The notes beneath the pieces were generated by a model. That model did no database searches and was not told the origin of the DNA. It saw only the letters and a list, made by a program, of their open reading frames with translations. 57,940 nucleotides of DNA from Bacteroidota bacterium (GTDB lineage: Bacteria; Bacteroidota; Bacteroidia; Chitinophagales; Chitinophagaceae): NCBI GenBank assembly GCA_026391125.1, contig JAPLEO010000059.1, forward strand, positions 1 to 57,940. The letters are read 5' to 3'. Made by a program: the position numbers and the translations under genes. Position 1 is the first letter of the stretch, and each line of letters starts with the position of its first letter. Below are positions 17,603 through 26,969 of the stretch, in pieces.

Positions 17603-17624
17603 AACAGGAGTTTATTTGGTAACT

Positions 17625-17885
17625 CTATTTACCAAAATAACTCATCACAGATTGCCATTGGTGCAATGACTGTGGCGTTGTGGTTTCAGCAAACAAATCT
17701 GCCTCACCAAATAAATCAAACAATTCCTTTTCAACATGATCAGTTCCGAGACTAGAATGATTGCCTAATTTTTGAAGACAAGAATTCATTTTCGCTAATT
17801 TCTCATCAGAAAGATGATCAAAAATGTGTTGTTGCATTAATTGCCCGGTTGCATTCACCAACAATTCTGAAGAATTCGTTTTCAT
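17625..17885 (-). CDS. Small protein of unknown function
   Basis: The 86-residue protein starts MKTNSSELLVNATGQ, is polar and probably helical (DHLSDEKLAKMNSCLQKLG), and lacks a signal peptide or membrane segment. I do not recognise a family. I chose ATG 17885 instead of the longer frame from 17930. A near-consensus -7 box (TCACTTTG on the minus strand) lies upstream. It converges on the histidine kinase gene with a 22-base gap. Confidence 0.55.
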   Translation of the reverse strand: MKTNSSELLVNATGQLMQQHIFDHLSDEKLAKMNSCLQKLGNHSSLGTDHVEKELFDLFGEADLFAETTTPQSLHQWQSVMSYFGK

Positions 17886-17988
17886 GGATGTGTATTTAAG
17901 GGTTAACGAATGAACTATACAAAGTGACAACTATTTTGAATGCAACGCTGTTTATCAAATTGTTAAGCCTTAAAAAGGTGCATAAGTT

Positions 17989-18011
17989 GGGGATAGCTAT
18001 ACACTATCCCC
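17989..18011 (-). terminator. Hairpin downstream of the branching enzyme gene
   Basis: GGGGATAG and CTATCCCC pair perfectly around a 7-base loop, starting 18 bases after the glgB stop codon. There is no T-run on the glgB sense strand, so intrinsic termination is uncertain. Confidence 0.4.
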
Positions 18012-18028
18012 TATTATTTTGATGTCAT

Positions 18029-19969
18029 CTACTTCAAAACCACGGCACCAAGTGCTGGTAAGTGAACTTTTATTTGATAACATAGAGAAGGTTTATCTAC
18101 AAGCTTTGAAGGGATGGTAGGATTATATACATCCCCAGTACCCCAAAACTCTTTACTGTCTGAATTAAAAACTTCTTGCCACTTGCCTTTACCGTGCACG
18201 AATATCTCCCAGTCCATCCTCACTTCCGGCGTAACATTCAAGATGATCAGCATATTGTCTTTTGCCTTCTTTCCTTTACGCATATATACTAGCACTGATT
18301 CGCTTCTATGATTTAAATCAACCCATTCAAATCCTCCTGGCTCAAATTGTTTTTCGTATAAAGCAGGTTCTGAACGATACAATTCATTGAGTTTTTGAAC
18401 ACAATATTTCATGCCAGCATGACTTAAGTGTTTTAATAAATCCCATTGTAATTCACTTTTATAATTCCACTCACTGGTTGCACCAAATTCATTACCCATG
18501 AATAATAATTTGGAACCAGGATGGGTATACATATAGGTATACAAAATTCTAAGGTTCGCAAATTTCTGCCATTCGTCGCCCGGCATTTTATACAACATCG
18601 GACTCTTTCCATGAACTACTTCATCGTGCGAAAGTGGCAACATGAAATTTTCATCATAGAAGTACATCATACTAAATGAAAACTTATCTTGTTGAAACTG
18701 ACGAAAGATGGGATCCAAATTAAAGTAATCCAATGTATCGTGCATCCAACCCATCATCCACTTCATTCCAAATCCTAGTCCACCTTCAAATGTTGGTTTA
18801 CTAATCTTTGGCCAATCGGTGGCTTCTTCTGCAATAGTTTGAATATCTGGGAAATCTCTGTAGAGTGTTTCATTTAAATCTGTGATAAATTCAATGGCTT
18901 CAATATTACCATTACCACCATATTCGTTGGGTTCCCATTGTCCAGCATTGCGGCTATAATCTAGTCGTAGCATAGAGCTCACTGCATCCACTCGAATTCC
19001 ATCCGTATGAAATTTATCGCACCAAAAACGTGCTGAGCTAATTAAAAACGATTTTACTTCTCCTCGTTTGTAGTTAAAAATATAAGAGTTCCAATCGGGG
19101 TGAAATCCTTTGCGCATATCGGCATACTCATAGGTATGTGTGCCATCAAACATAAATAAGCCATGGGCATCATACGGAAAATGTGAGGGCACCCAATCTA
19201 GTATCACACCAATTCCTGCCTGATGAAATGCATCCACCATGGCCGCATATTCTTGTGGATTACCAAATCGTGAAGTGGGTGCAAAATATCCTGTTCCCTG
19301 ATAGCCCCAACTTCCATCAAATGGATGTTCCATTACTGGCATGAATTCGACATGGGTGAATCCCATTTCCTTAACATAAGGCACCAGGCGCTCTGTTATT
19401 TGCGCATAGGTATTATATCTTTCTTCATCGTTTTTATCAGGGCGCATCCAACTAGCCAAGTGCACTTCATAAACAGAATAAGGTGCATTGATAGAATTGT
19501 GTTTTTTTCGACGCTTCATCCATTCACTATCCTTCCAATCATAATCGGTTTGCCAAGTAATGGATGCCGTCTTGGGTCTGGTTTCCCAATAATTTGCATA
19601 AGGATCTCCTTTATCTAACTTGATGCCTTTAAAGCCGTGTAGATGGTATTTATAAGCTTCTCCTGCACCAACATTTGGAATAAATCCTTCCCAAATTCCA
19701 GAACTATCCTGACGCACTTTTAAAGGATGCGATTCTTTATTCCAATTATTAAAGTCGCCAGTTACACTTAAATAACTTGCATTAGGTGCCCATACAGCGA
19801 AATAACTGCCCGGTGTTTCATTAACTATGATCTGCTTATTTCCAAGGAATTCATACATCCGATAATTCGTACCATTTTGAAAATTTCGAATGTCCTCATC
19901 AGAAAATAAAGAGTAGTTCCAAACAGGCTGATTGCTATCTACAAAATGAATCTCCTCGTATTTTTTCAT
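18029..19969 (-). CDS. glgB: 1,4-alpha-glucan branching enzyme
   Basis: The 646-residue GH13 enzyme makes alpha-1,6 branches in glycogen. A CBM48-like domain (about residues 45-130, GSYFAVWAPNA and GDFNNWN) precedes the catalytic barrel. Catalytic motifs are DGIRVDAVSSML (nucleophile D328), IAEEATDWP (acid E381) and LPLSHDEVVHGK. YQGTGYFAPTSRFGNP before the barrel core is typical of branching enzymes. It is separated from glgC/glgA by about 11 kb but belongs to the same pathway. Upstream it is divergent from the outer-membrane barrel gene at 20193. Confidence 0.95.
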   Translation of the reverse strand: MKKYEEIHFVDSNQPVWNYSLFSDEDIRNFQNGTNYRMYEFLGNKQIIVNETPGSYFAVWAPNASYLSVTGDFNNWNKESHPLKVRQDSSGIWEGFIPNVGAGEAYKYHLHGFKGIKLDKGDPYANYWETRPKTASITWQTDYDWKDSEWMKRRKKHNSINAPYSVYEVHLASWMRPDKNDEERYNTYAQITERLVPYVKEMGFTHVEFMPVMEHPFDGSWGYQGTGYFAPTSRFGNPQEYAAMVDAFHQAGIGVILDWVPSHFPYDAHGLFMFDGTHTYEYADMRKGFHPDWNSYIFNYKRGEVKSFLISSARFWCDKFHTDGIRVDAVSSMLRLDYSRNAGQWEPNEYGGNGNIEAIEFITDLNETLYRDFPDIQTIAEEATDWPKISKPTFEGGLGFGMKWMMGWMHDTLDYFNLDPIFRQFQQDKFSFSMMYFYDENFMLPLSHDEVVHGKSPMLYKMPGDEWQKFANLRILYTYMYTHPGSKLLFMGNEFGATSEWNYKSELQWDLLKHLSHAGMKYCVQKLNELYRSEPALYEKQFEPGGFEWVDLNHRSESVLVYMRKGKKAKDNMLIILNVTPEVRMDWEIFVHGKGKWQEVFNSDSKEFWGTGDVYNPTIPSKLVDKPSLCYQIKVHLPALGAVVLK

Positions 19970-20192
19970 GTCTTAAATTCCAACTTTTATTTGTTTACTA
20001 TCTCTTGTGTAAATGAAAGATACCGAATCTAAATTAGTAGCTGAAGAAGAAATTTTCATTTTAAAGTGGAATGCATAGACTTCTTAAATGATAAAAATGT
20101 TTAACATAACATTACAACTAAAAAATTAGTTTGCCGTCTACAAATATTAGACTTTGCAGCCGATTTCATCCAATACCATAACCGCCTGATGC

Positions 20193-22964
20193 ATGAATAA
20201 ATTATTGTTAGTTCTATTTATTTTATTTACTGGGTTTGCTTCGGCCAATGCCCAAGAGTCTTTCATCAAAGGCACAGTTAACGATACCCTGAACAAACAA
20301 AATCTTTCCAATGCGGTTGTTTCTATTTTAAGACCCAAAGATTCTGTCCTCGTAAAATTTGCAAGAACAGATGCCAACGGAAATTTCGAATTGAAGAAGG
20401 TAGCTGCTGGGAATTATATTTTCATGGTCTCCTACCCTAACTATGCTGAATACATTGATAATATTAATTTCAATGGAACTGCAGATAAAAATCTAGGCAT
20501 AGTTCCATTAATTACCCGAGCCAGATTATTAGAAGAAGTGATTGTAAAACAACGGATTTCAGCCATCAGGGTAAAGGGCGATACCACTGAATATCGGGCA
20601 GATAGTTTTCACGTTTCGGCAAATGCTGATGTACAAGAGCTTCTCAAAAAAATGCCAGGTATTCAGGTGAATAGCAAAGGTGAGATCACCACCCAGGGAG
20701 AAAGAGTAAATAAAGTATTGGTGGATGGAGAAGAATTTTTTAGCGACGATCCTGCGGTGGTTACAAAAAATTTAAGAGCTGATGCAGTTGATAAAGTGCA
20801 GGTATTTGATAAGAAAAGTGATCAGGCTGTATTTACGGGTATTGATGATGGGCAAAAACAAAAGACCATCAACCTGCAATTAAAAGAAGATAAGAAAAAA
20901 GGATTTTTTGGTAAGGTTGAAGCAGGTACTGACTTTAATCAATACAACTATGGCAAATTAATGGCGAATGCTTTTAAAGGAAAGCGCAAATTGGCTTCTT
21001 ATATCACCCACGACAATACGAAATTCGAAACTTTGAACTGGGATGAGAATCGGAATTATGCAGGTGATCCGAATACCACTACTACTATTACGGATGATGG
21101 TGGTGTGATGATGTATTCAAGTGGGGATGAATTTAGTTGGGGCACGGGCTTGCCTATTTCAACTACTGCAGGTTTTCACTTTAGCAATAAATGGAATCAG
21201 GATAAGAATAATACGAACAATACTTATCAGTACAATAAATTAAATGTGACTGGTAAAACGTCATCCACCACACAAAACATTTTACCAGATACTAGCTTTA
21301 CCAATACTACAGAACAGACTCAAGCAAATGAGAGAACTAGGAATAAATTAACTAGTATGTATGAAGTGCAGATCGACTCTTCCAATTCATTGAAAGTAAC
21401 GCTGAAAGCCTCTGATATCAAAAGTGCCAGTGTTTTAAACTATCTCGGAAGATCAATCAGTTCTGATAATAAATTGATCAATGAAACTGATCGCACTACC
21501 AACAATAACGACGATAGTAAAAATATCAACAGCAGTATCCTCTGGAGAAAGAAATTTGCAAAAAAAGGAAGAACCATTTCAGTGAATGCCGACTTTACTA
21601 TTACTGACAAAAAAGAGAATGGCTTCTTATTCGCGAAGAATCAGTACTTCGATAAAAATGGAAATTTAATTCGCCTTGATAATATTGATCAACGTAAAGA
21701 AAACTTTCAGACTGGTTCAAGCATTAATAGCAACCTTACTTATACCGAGCCACTTTGGAAAAATACATTCTTAATTTTGTCTTATCGTTTGAATGTAAAT
21801 AGGAATGACGCCGAAAGAAATACATTCAACAAAGATGCCAATGGAAAGTATAGCAGCATCAATGATACCTTAAGTAATCATTTCATTTTTAATACTACTG
21901 GAAATACGGGTGGGTTCAATATTAGATACCAGGTGAAGAAATTCAATTTCGCCATTGGAACAGGACTAGGAACAGTGTCTTACCACATGAATGATATTAG
22001 AAAAAATACAGACAGAGAGGTAAATTTTACCAATTTCACTCCTGCAATTACATTGAAATTTACACCGAAACAACAAAGGAGAATAGAATTTAATTATAAT
22101 GGAACAACTAGGAACCCAACACTAAATGAGATACAACCATTAATCGATAATATTGATCCTCTAAATATATCCGTTGGAAATCCAAATCTGAAGCAGGAAT
22201 TCGATCATAATATTAGTTTTAATACATCAGATTATAAGGTTTTAAAAAGTAGAAGTATTGGGATAAATTTTGATTTTCATTCACTAGATAACGCGATTTC
22301 TAACAGTTCCTATGTAGATAGTTTAGGCAGAAGAATTAATCAATCAATCAATGTAAGTGGTAATTATTCTTATTATGCTCGTTTCCGTTATGGTTTCGAT
22401 ATTATTCCGTCTTTACAACTCTCATTGGGCATTGGACCTAGCACAAATCAATATGTAAGCTTTATTAATGGTATACGTAATGAAACAAAAACAACGGCTT
22501 CTTCTTTCTCCATTAATTCTGGTTACTGGGCCGACAAAATGATCAATTTTTGGATCTATTTTGGGGCCAATTATAACAAATCAGTTTCTTCCATTCGTCC
22601 AGATGTAGCAACCACTTATTGGTCATACAATTCCAATTCAAACCTTCAATTTAAATTCAAGAAACAAAAATTGTATATAGACCTGAACGGTGAATTTAAT
22701 TTCTATCAAAAAACCGCGGCATTTGCCAATCAGCAAAACGCCTATATCGTTAATGGTGGCATCAGAAAGATCATATCAAAAGATGAAAAATGGGAAACCA
22801 AATTTTATGTCAATGATATCTTCAATCAAAATCTTGGGATTAACAGAAACATAAGCAGCAACTTTATTTCTGAAACCACCACTCAGAATGTAAAGCGTTA
22901 TTTTATGCTTTCATTAATTTATAATTTCAATAAAAACGGTAAGCCATCCAATATGGGCTTTTAA
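20193..22964 (+). CDS. Outer-membrane beta-barrel protein with carboxypeptidase-regulatory and plug-like domains
   Basis: The 923-residue protein has a signal peptide (residues 1-20, ending ANAQ), a carboxypeptidase-D regulatory-like beta domain (about 25-105, FIKGTVNDTLNKQNLSNAVV), and a TonB plug-like region (about 125-225) with KMPGIQVNSKGEITTQGE and KVLVDGEEFFSDDP. A long barrel (PF14905-type) ends in the aromatic RYFMLSLIYNFN. Such proteins resemble TonB-dependent receptors but their ligands are mostly unknown. A GLPGLI protein gene follows after 3 bases and is surely cotranscribed, a pairing seen in many Bacteroidota. Confidence 0.85.
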   Translation: MNKLLLVLFILFTGFASANAQESFIKGTVNDTLNKQNLSNAVVSILRPKDSVLVKFARTDANGNFELKKVAAGNYIFMVSYPNYAEYIDNINFNGTADKNLGIVPLITRARLLEEVIVKQRISAIRVKGDTTEYRADSFHVSANADVQELLKKMPGIQVNSKGEITTQGERVNKVLVDGEEFFSDDPAVVTKNLRADAVDKVQVFDKKSDQAVFTGIDDGQKQKTINLQLKEDKKKGFFGKVEAGTDFNQYNYGKLMANAFKGKRKLASYITHDNTKFETLNWDENRNYAGDPNTTTTITDDGGVMMYSSGDEFSWGTGLPISTTAGFHFSNKWNQDKNNTNNTYQYNKLNVTGKTSSTTQNILPDTSFTNTTEQTQANERTRNKLTSMYEVQIDSSNSLKVTLKASDIKSASVLNYLGRSISSDNKLINETDRTTNNNDDSKNINSSILWRKKFAKKGRTISVNADFTITDKKENGFLFAKNQYFDKNGNLIRLDNIDQRKENFQTGSSINSNLTYTEPLWKNTFLILSYRLNVNRNDAERNTFNKDANGKYSSINDTLSNHFIFNTTGNTGGFNIRYQVKKFNFAIGTGLGTVSYHMNDIRKNTDREVNFTNFTPAITLKFTPKQQRRIEFNYNGTTRNPTLNEIQPLIDNIDPLNISVGNPNLKQEFDHNISFNTSDYKVLKSRSIGINFDFHSLDNAISNSSYVDSLGRRINQSINVSGNYSYYARFRYGFDIIPSLQLSLGIGPSTNQYVSFINGIRNETKTTASSFSINSGYWADKMINFWIYFGANYNKSVSSIRPDVATTYWSYNSNSNLQFKFKKQKLYIDLNGEFNFYQKTAAFANQQNAYIVNGGIRKIISKDEKWETKFYVNDIFNQNLGINRNISSNFISETTTQNVKRYFMLSLIYNFNKNGKPSNMGF

Positions 22965-22967
22965 CCT

Positions 22968-23708
22968 ATGAAAAATGTACTAGTCATATTAATTTGCTTC
23001 CTCAGCGTTCATTCATTTGCGCAATCTCAATTCATTACAAAAGGCAGAATTGTTTATGAGAAGAAAGCCAATCAGCTTAAGCCATTAGAAGAAGAAGGTG
23101 ATGACAATGCTTGGTGGAAAGAGATGATGAAATCTTTTCCAAAAATTCTTACAGACCAGTACGAACTCAAATTCAATGCTACCAGATCTGTTTATAAACT
23201 GGAGAAAGAAAACACAGAGAATAAATATATGTGGGGATCTAAGCCCAGTGAGACTGACAATTCTATCAGCGATTTTAGCAATCAAACTACCAGTGTTCAA
23301 AGAGAAATATTTGACAATACCTATTTAATCAAAGACAGTCTACGCAATTTAGAATGGAAGATCACACAAGAAACCAGAGAAATTGCAGGTTTTGAATGTA
23401 AGAAAGCTGTTTCTAAAATTTGTGATTCGGTGGTAGTGGTAGCTTTTTATACAGATCAGATTCCAGTAAGTGCCGGACCTGAAAATTTTGGCGGACTTCC
23501 AGGTATGATCCTAGGCCTTGCGATTCCAAGAATGTATACCACATGGTTTGCCACAAAACTTGAACTTACTGATCCCACAGAGCAACAGTTAAATCCCGTT
23601 CAAAAAGGTAAAAAAGTAAATTGGCTACAATTGAATGCTGAATTAAAGAAGGGGATGAAAGAATGGGGTAAACAGGGGCACAGATTAATGTGGGGATTTT
23701 CTTTATAA
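22968..23708 (+). CDS. GLPGLI family protein
   Basis: The 246-residue protein has a signal peptide (residues 1-18, ending SFAQ) and the defining block GGLPGMILGL at about residues 176-185, a variant of GLPGLIL. FNATRSVYKLEKE and EIAGFECKKA are also typical of the family. Function is not known. It starts 3 bases after the outer-membrane barrel gene, so the two proteins are probably made together and may act together in the envelope. A terminator follows directly. Confidence 0.88.
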   Translation: MKNVLVILICFLSVHSFAQSQFITKGRIVYEKKANQLKPLEEEGDDNAWWKEMMKSFPKILTDQYELKFNATRSVYKLEKENTENKYMWGSKPSETDNSISDFSNQTTSVQREIFDNTYLIKDSLRNLEWKITQETREIAGFECKKAVSKICDSVVVVAFYTDQIPVSAGPENFGGLPGMILGLAIPRMYTTWFATKLELTDPTEQQLNPVQKGKKVNWLQLNAELKKGMKEWGKQGHRLMWGFSL

Positions 23709-23713
23709 AATGG

Positions 23714-23738
23714 GCGTTCTTCGGAATGCTTTTTTTTT
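23714..23738 (+). terminator. Rho-independent terminator after the GLPGLI gene
   Basis: GCGTTC (23714-23719) pairs with GAATGC (23724-23729) around a TTCG tetraloop and is followed by nine Ts. It lies 5 bases after the stop codon. Confidence 0.85.
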
Positions 23739-23874
23739 GCATATGATTTTCATTTAAAAATCCTCCGTAACTTTTGCGCTCAAATTGCTTACATGAAATG
23801 AGCCATAAGAAATTCGACTCCAACTGGAATTATCTCTGGCGAATTACATGTAGCAAAAATCAAACTATAGAAAC

Positions 23875-25785
23875 ATGAAAAAAATATGCTTGCCATTATT
23901 TTTGGCATTGGGTTTTTTGGCTGCCCATTCTCAAACTAAGCCAACAGCATCAGTGATCCCAGTTCCCGCTTCTTTGATAGAAAATAGCGGAACATTTACA
24001 TTACATAATAATTCAGTCATTTCAATTGTTGCAGGGAGCAAAGAATTAGATGGTATGGCTTTGCAACTCGCTAAAGTATTGCATACCGCTACTGGTTACA
24101 ATTTCAAGATCGATAATTCTGGTGCATCTGAAGGAATTAAGCTTGAGTTGTTAAGCACTCAAAATAGTTCATTGGGCAATGAAGGCTATCGTTTAAAAGT
24201 AACGCCTACAGGTGTTCAAATCAGTGCCAATAAAGCAGCTGGGATCTTTTATGGTATCCAAACTTTCATGCAATTGTTACCTAAGGAAATTGAAAGCAAA
24301 ACCCTAGTGAGCAATGTTGCATGGACTGTTCCTTGTGTTACCATTGATGACCAACCAAGATTTGGATGGAGGGGATTGATGCTTGATGTGAGTCGTCATT
24401 TCTTTACAAAAGAAGAAGTGAAGAAATTCATGGACGATATGGTAAAATTCAAATTCAATTTATTACACCTTCATTTAACCGATGATGAAGGTTGGAGAAT
24501 TGAAATTAAGAGCTTACCAAAATTAACATCCGTTGGAGCATGGCGTATTGAACGCAATGGTAAATGGGCTAACTCTCCAAAAGCAGCAGATCCATCAGAG
24601 CCTAAAACATATGGTGGGTTTTATACTCAAGAAGACATAAAAGAACTAGTAAAATATGGTCAGGATCGTTTCCTTACTATTATGCCAGAGATCGACGTAC
24701 CTGGTCATAGCTTGGCTGCATTAGCTGCCTATCCTGAACTTTCCTGCACAGGTGGCGAGCATACTACTTATCAAGGAATTCCTTTTATGAATTGGTTCCC
24801 AGGAGGAAGGTTTGAGGCAGTAATTGAAAACGGACTTTGTCCAGCCAACGAATACGTCTATACTTTCTTAGATAAAGTATTCACCGAAGTAGCCGCACTT
24901 TTCCCTTTTGAATATATCCATATGGGCGGTGATGAGTGTGCTAAAAATATTTGGGAAAAAAGTCCGGCAATTCAAGCACTCATGAAAAAAGAAGGTTTAA
25001 AAACCATGCCTGAAGTGGAAAGCTATTTTGTAAGAAGGGTGGAGAAAATCGTGAATTCAAAAGGTAAAAAATTAATGGGTTGGGATGAGATCTTAGAAGG
25101 TGGCATCTCTCCTACTGCAAACGTGATGAGCTGGCGCGGGGTTAAGGGTGGTATTGAAGCAGCAAATTCAAAACATAATGTAGTGATGTCTCCAACAACA
25201 TTTGCATATCTAGATTATGTACAAGGAGAACCATTATTAGAAGCACCCGTTTATGCGAGTCTACGTTTGAATAAAACCTATTCTTTTGAACCAATACCTG
25301 AAGGAGTAGATCCAAAATATATTTTAGGCGGACAGGGTAACCAATGGACCGAGCAAATCGCTAATTATAGGAATTTACAGTATATGACTTGGCCTCGTGC
25401 CCTAGCTATTGCTGAAGCCACCTGGTCTCCAAAAGAGAGAAAAGATTGGAATGGTTTTGCAGGCAGAGTTGAAAATCAATTCAACAGATGGGATGTTTCA
25501 GATGATAAATATTCAAAAGCAGTGTATGATGCAATTGTAGCTGCGTCTAAAGATGATAAGGGCAATTTGTACGCGAACTTGAGTACTGAGTTAAATGGGA
25601 TGACCATTTATTATTCTTTCGATGAATCAAACCCTGATAATTATTATCCTAAATACACGGCTCCCGTATTGGTTCCAAAAGATGCAGCAACGATGAAGAT
25701 CGTGACATATAGAGATGGGAAACAAATTGGAAAGCAGATTAATATTCCGATTACTGAATTAGCTAAAAGAGCAACGAAGAAATAA
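23875..25785 (+). CDS. Beta-N-acetylhexosaminidase, GH20
   Basis: The 636-residue exported enzyme (signal peptide residues 1-20) removes terminal N-acetylglucosamine or N-acetylgalactosamine from chitin oligomers or glycoproteins. A GH20b-like domain (about 22-155) precedes the barrel. Motifs are HLHLTDDEGWRIEIK (about 198-212), PEIDVPGHS and the catalytic Asp-Glu pair D353-E354 in HMGGDEC. The C-terminal ~80 residues form a beta domain like those of other Bacteroidota hexosaminidases. The gene has its own upstream region of about 140 bases. Its TAA stop is followed with no gap by a heptad repeat array. Confidence 0.93.
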   Translation: MKKICLPLFLALGFLAAHSQTKPTASVIPVPASLIENSGTFTLHNNSVISIVAGSKELDGMALQLAKVLHTATGYNFKIDNSGASEGIKLELLSTQNSSLGNEGYRLKVTPTGVQISANKAAGIFYGIQTFMQLLPKEIESKTLVSNVAWTVPCVTIDDQPRFGWRGLMLDVSRHFFTKEEVKKFMDDMVKFKFNLLHLHLTDDEGWRIEIKSLPKLTSVGAWRIERNGKWANSPKAADPSEPKTYGGFYTQEDIKELVKYGQDRFLTIMPEIDVPGHSLAALAAYPELSCTGGEHTTYQGIPFMNWFPGGRFEAVIENGLCPANEYVYTFLDKVFTEVAALFPFEYIHMGGDECAKNIWEKSPAIQALMKKEGLKTMPEVESYFVRRVEKIVNSKGKKLMGWDEILEGGISPTANVMSWRGVKGGIEAANSKHNVVMSPTTFAYLDYVQGEPLLEAPVYASLRLNKTYSFEPIPEGVDPKYILGGQGNQWTEQIANYRNLQYMTWPRALAIAEATWSPKERKDWNGFAGRVENQFNRWDVSDDKYSKAVYDAIVAASKDDKGNLYANLSTELNGMTIYYSFDESNPDNYYPKYTAPVLVPKDAATMKIVTYRDGKQIGKQINIPITELAKRATKK

Positions 25786-25813
25786 GATAAAAGATAAAAG
25801 TGAAAAATGAAGA
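25786..25813 (+). repeat. Heptad array after the GH20 gene: (GATAAAA)2 GTGAAAA ATGAAGA
   Basis: Four 7-base units on the sense strand follow the TAA stop without a gap. Its units match those of the array after the convergent esterase gene at 25941-25975. Confidence 0.85.
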
Positions 25814-25839
25814 ATCAATCGTTTCGCTAGCATGATATT

Positions 25840-25876
25840 AAAATTCCCCCAGATCACACTGGGGGAATTTTCTTTT
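25840..25876. terminator. Bidirectional terminator between the GH20 and esterase genes
   Basis: A perfect 11-bp stem (AAAATTCCCCC at 25840-25850, GGGGGAATTTT at 25861-25871) with a 10-base loop sits between two convergent genes. Both flanks are A/T-rich, so it can serve both. Confidence 0.85.
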
Positions 25877-25899
25877 TGGAGAAGTTTATCCTTTAACGC

Positions 25900-25922
25900 A
25901 ACCCTTGGCAGCGCCAAGGGTT
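25900..25922. repeat. Perfect 10-bp palindrome with 3-base loop, REP-like
   Basis: AACCCTTGGC and GCCAAGGGTT flank an AGC loop. It is additional to the terminator in the same gap and has no T-run. Its right flank on the minus strand (GCGTTA) resembles the flank of the palindrome at 11983-12002. Confidence 0.55.
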
Positions 25923-25940
25923 AATCGTTCAGACAATGCC

Positions 25941-25975
25941 CGTCCACTTTTCACTTTTATCTTTTATCTTTTATC
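25941..25975 (-). repeat. Heptad array after the esterase gene: (GATAAAA)3 GTGAAAA GTGGACG
   Basis: Five 7-base units on the minus strand follow the esterase TAA stop without a gap. The array mirrors the one after the GH20 gene on the other side of the same convergent gap. Confidence 0.85.
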
Positions 25976-26887
25976 TTACAAAAGATTATTATTCCGCAGC
26001 CAATCTTTACAACTAATCATCCAATAATCTTTTGTAATTGGGCTTTTTAGGCCAAATCCATGTCCACCATTTTGATAAATATGTAACTCAGCTTTAACGC
26101 CATGTGCGATACAGGATTGATAGAACAAGACACTATTATTTACTTTCACTGCCCCATCATCTGAAGCATGAAACAAGAAACTTGTAGGAGTATTTTTTGT
26201 GATCTGAAGTTCATTTGAGTATAAATCTTTTTTCTCTTTTGAAGGGTTTTTACCAATCAAATTATTTCTAGATCCAATATGAGCAATGCTATCTTGGAAA
26301 CTTATTACAGGATATCCCAAGATCATGAAGTCAGGTCTCAGACTCGTATTTAGGGGATTGGGAATTAGAGAAGTTTCATAATGTGTACCTAGCGTTGATG
26401 CTAAATGTCCGCCTGCTGAAAAACCAATGATCCCAATTTTAGTAGGATCGATATCCCATTCAGCAGCGTGTTCGCGAACAGTAAGAATGGCTTGCTGTGC
26501 GTCTTGCAGTGGACCAATTTCGCGGTTCTGCATGGTTCTGTCGCTTGGAATACGATATTTAATTAGAATGGCTGTAATGCCTACATCATTAAAAGATTTA
26601 GCAATATCGGAACCTTCATGGCTTGATGCTGTAATGGTATATCCTCCTCCAGGGAAAATTATGATCGCAGCTTTTTTCGCACTTTTTTGTGCTGGCTGAA
26701 AAACAGTATAAGTAGGAATACTGATATCACTAATTCTTAAAATCCCATCAGTAGTCACCTGTTTTTCCAAATTTTCAGCAGGCTTACTATTGGGGATTTC
26801 GCCTTGATACAAATTTGTTTCTTTTTGCGCTTGGGTCTTTATCATGTTTGTCATCAGAAATAGTAAGAGAAAGAGTTTAATTTTCAT
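25976..26887 (-). CDS. Secreted alpha/beta hydrolase (acyl- or acetylesterase type)
   Basis: The 303-residue protein has a signal peptide (residues 1-20, ending TQAQ) and an alpha/beta-hydrolase fold of the BD-FAE/acetylxylan-esterase type. It has the oxyanion motif PGGGYTITASSHEG (about 79-92), the nucleophile elbow GFSAGGHLAS (Ser about residue 157), FHASDDGAV with the likely Asp and GGHGFGL with the likely His. Enzymes of this group remove acetyl or feruloyl groups from polysaccharides. It is divergent from the membrane ATPase gene (82-base gap) and convergent with the GH20 gene. Confidence 0.85.
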   Translation of the reverse strand: MKIKLFLLLFLMTNMIKTQAQKETNLYQGEIPNSKPAENLEKQVTTDGILRISDISIPTYTVFQPAQKSAKKAAIIIFPGGGYTITASSHEGSDIAKSFNDVGITAILIKYRIPSDRTMQNREIGPLQDAQQAILTVREHAAEWDIDPTKIGIIGFSAGGHLASTLGTHYETSLIPNPLNTSLRPDFMILGYPVISFQDSIAHIGSRNNLIGKNPSKEKKDLYSNELQITKNTPTSFLFHASDDGAVKVNNSVLFYQSCIAHGVKAELHIYQNGGHGFGLKSPITKDYWMISCKDWLRNNNLL

Positions 26888-26969
26888 ATAGCATGTTCGA
26901 GTTGTGAATTACTAAAATAATAAATAACTTCAATACAAGTTGCTTCTTAATTAAATTCAAACTACAACT

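Noticed and set aside
20147..20377. 76-residue minus-strand frame opposite the start of the outer-membrane barrel gene
   Set aside because: It is a shadow of the signal peptide and first beta domain; no independent support.
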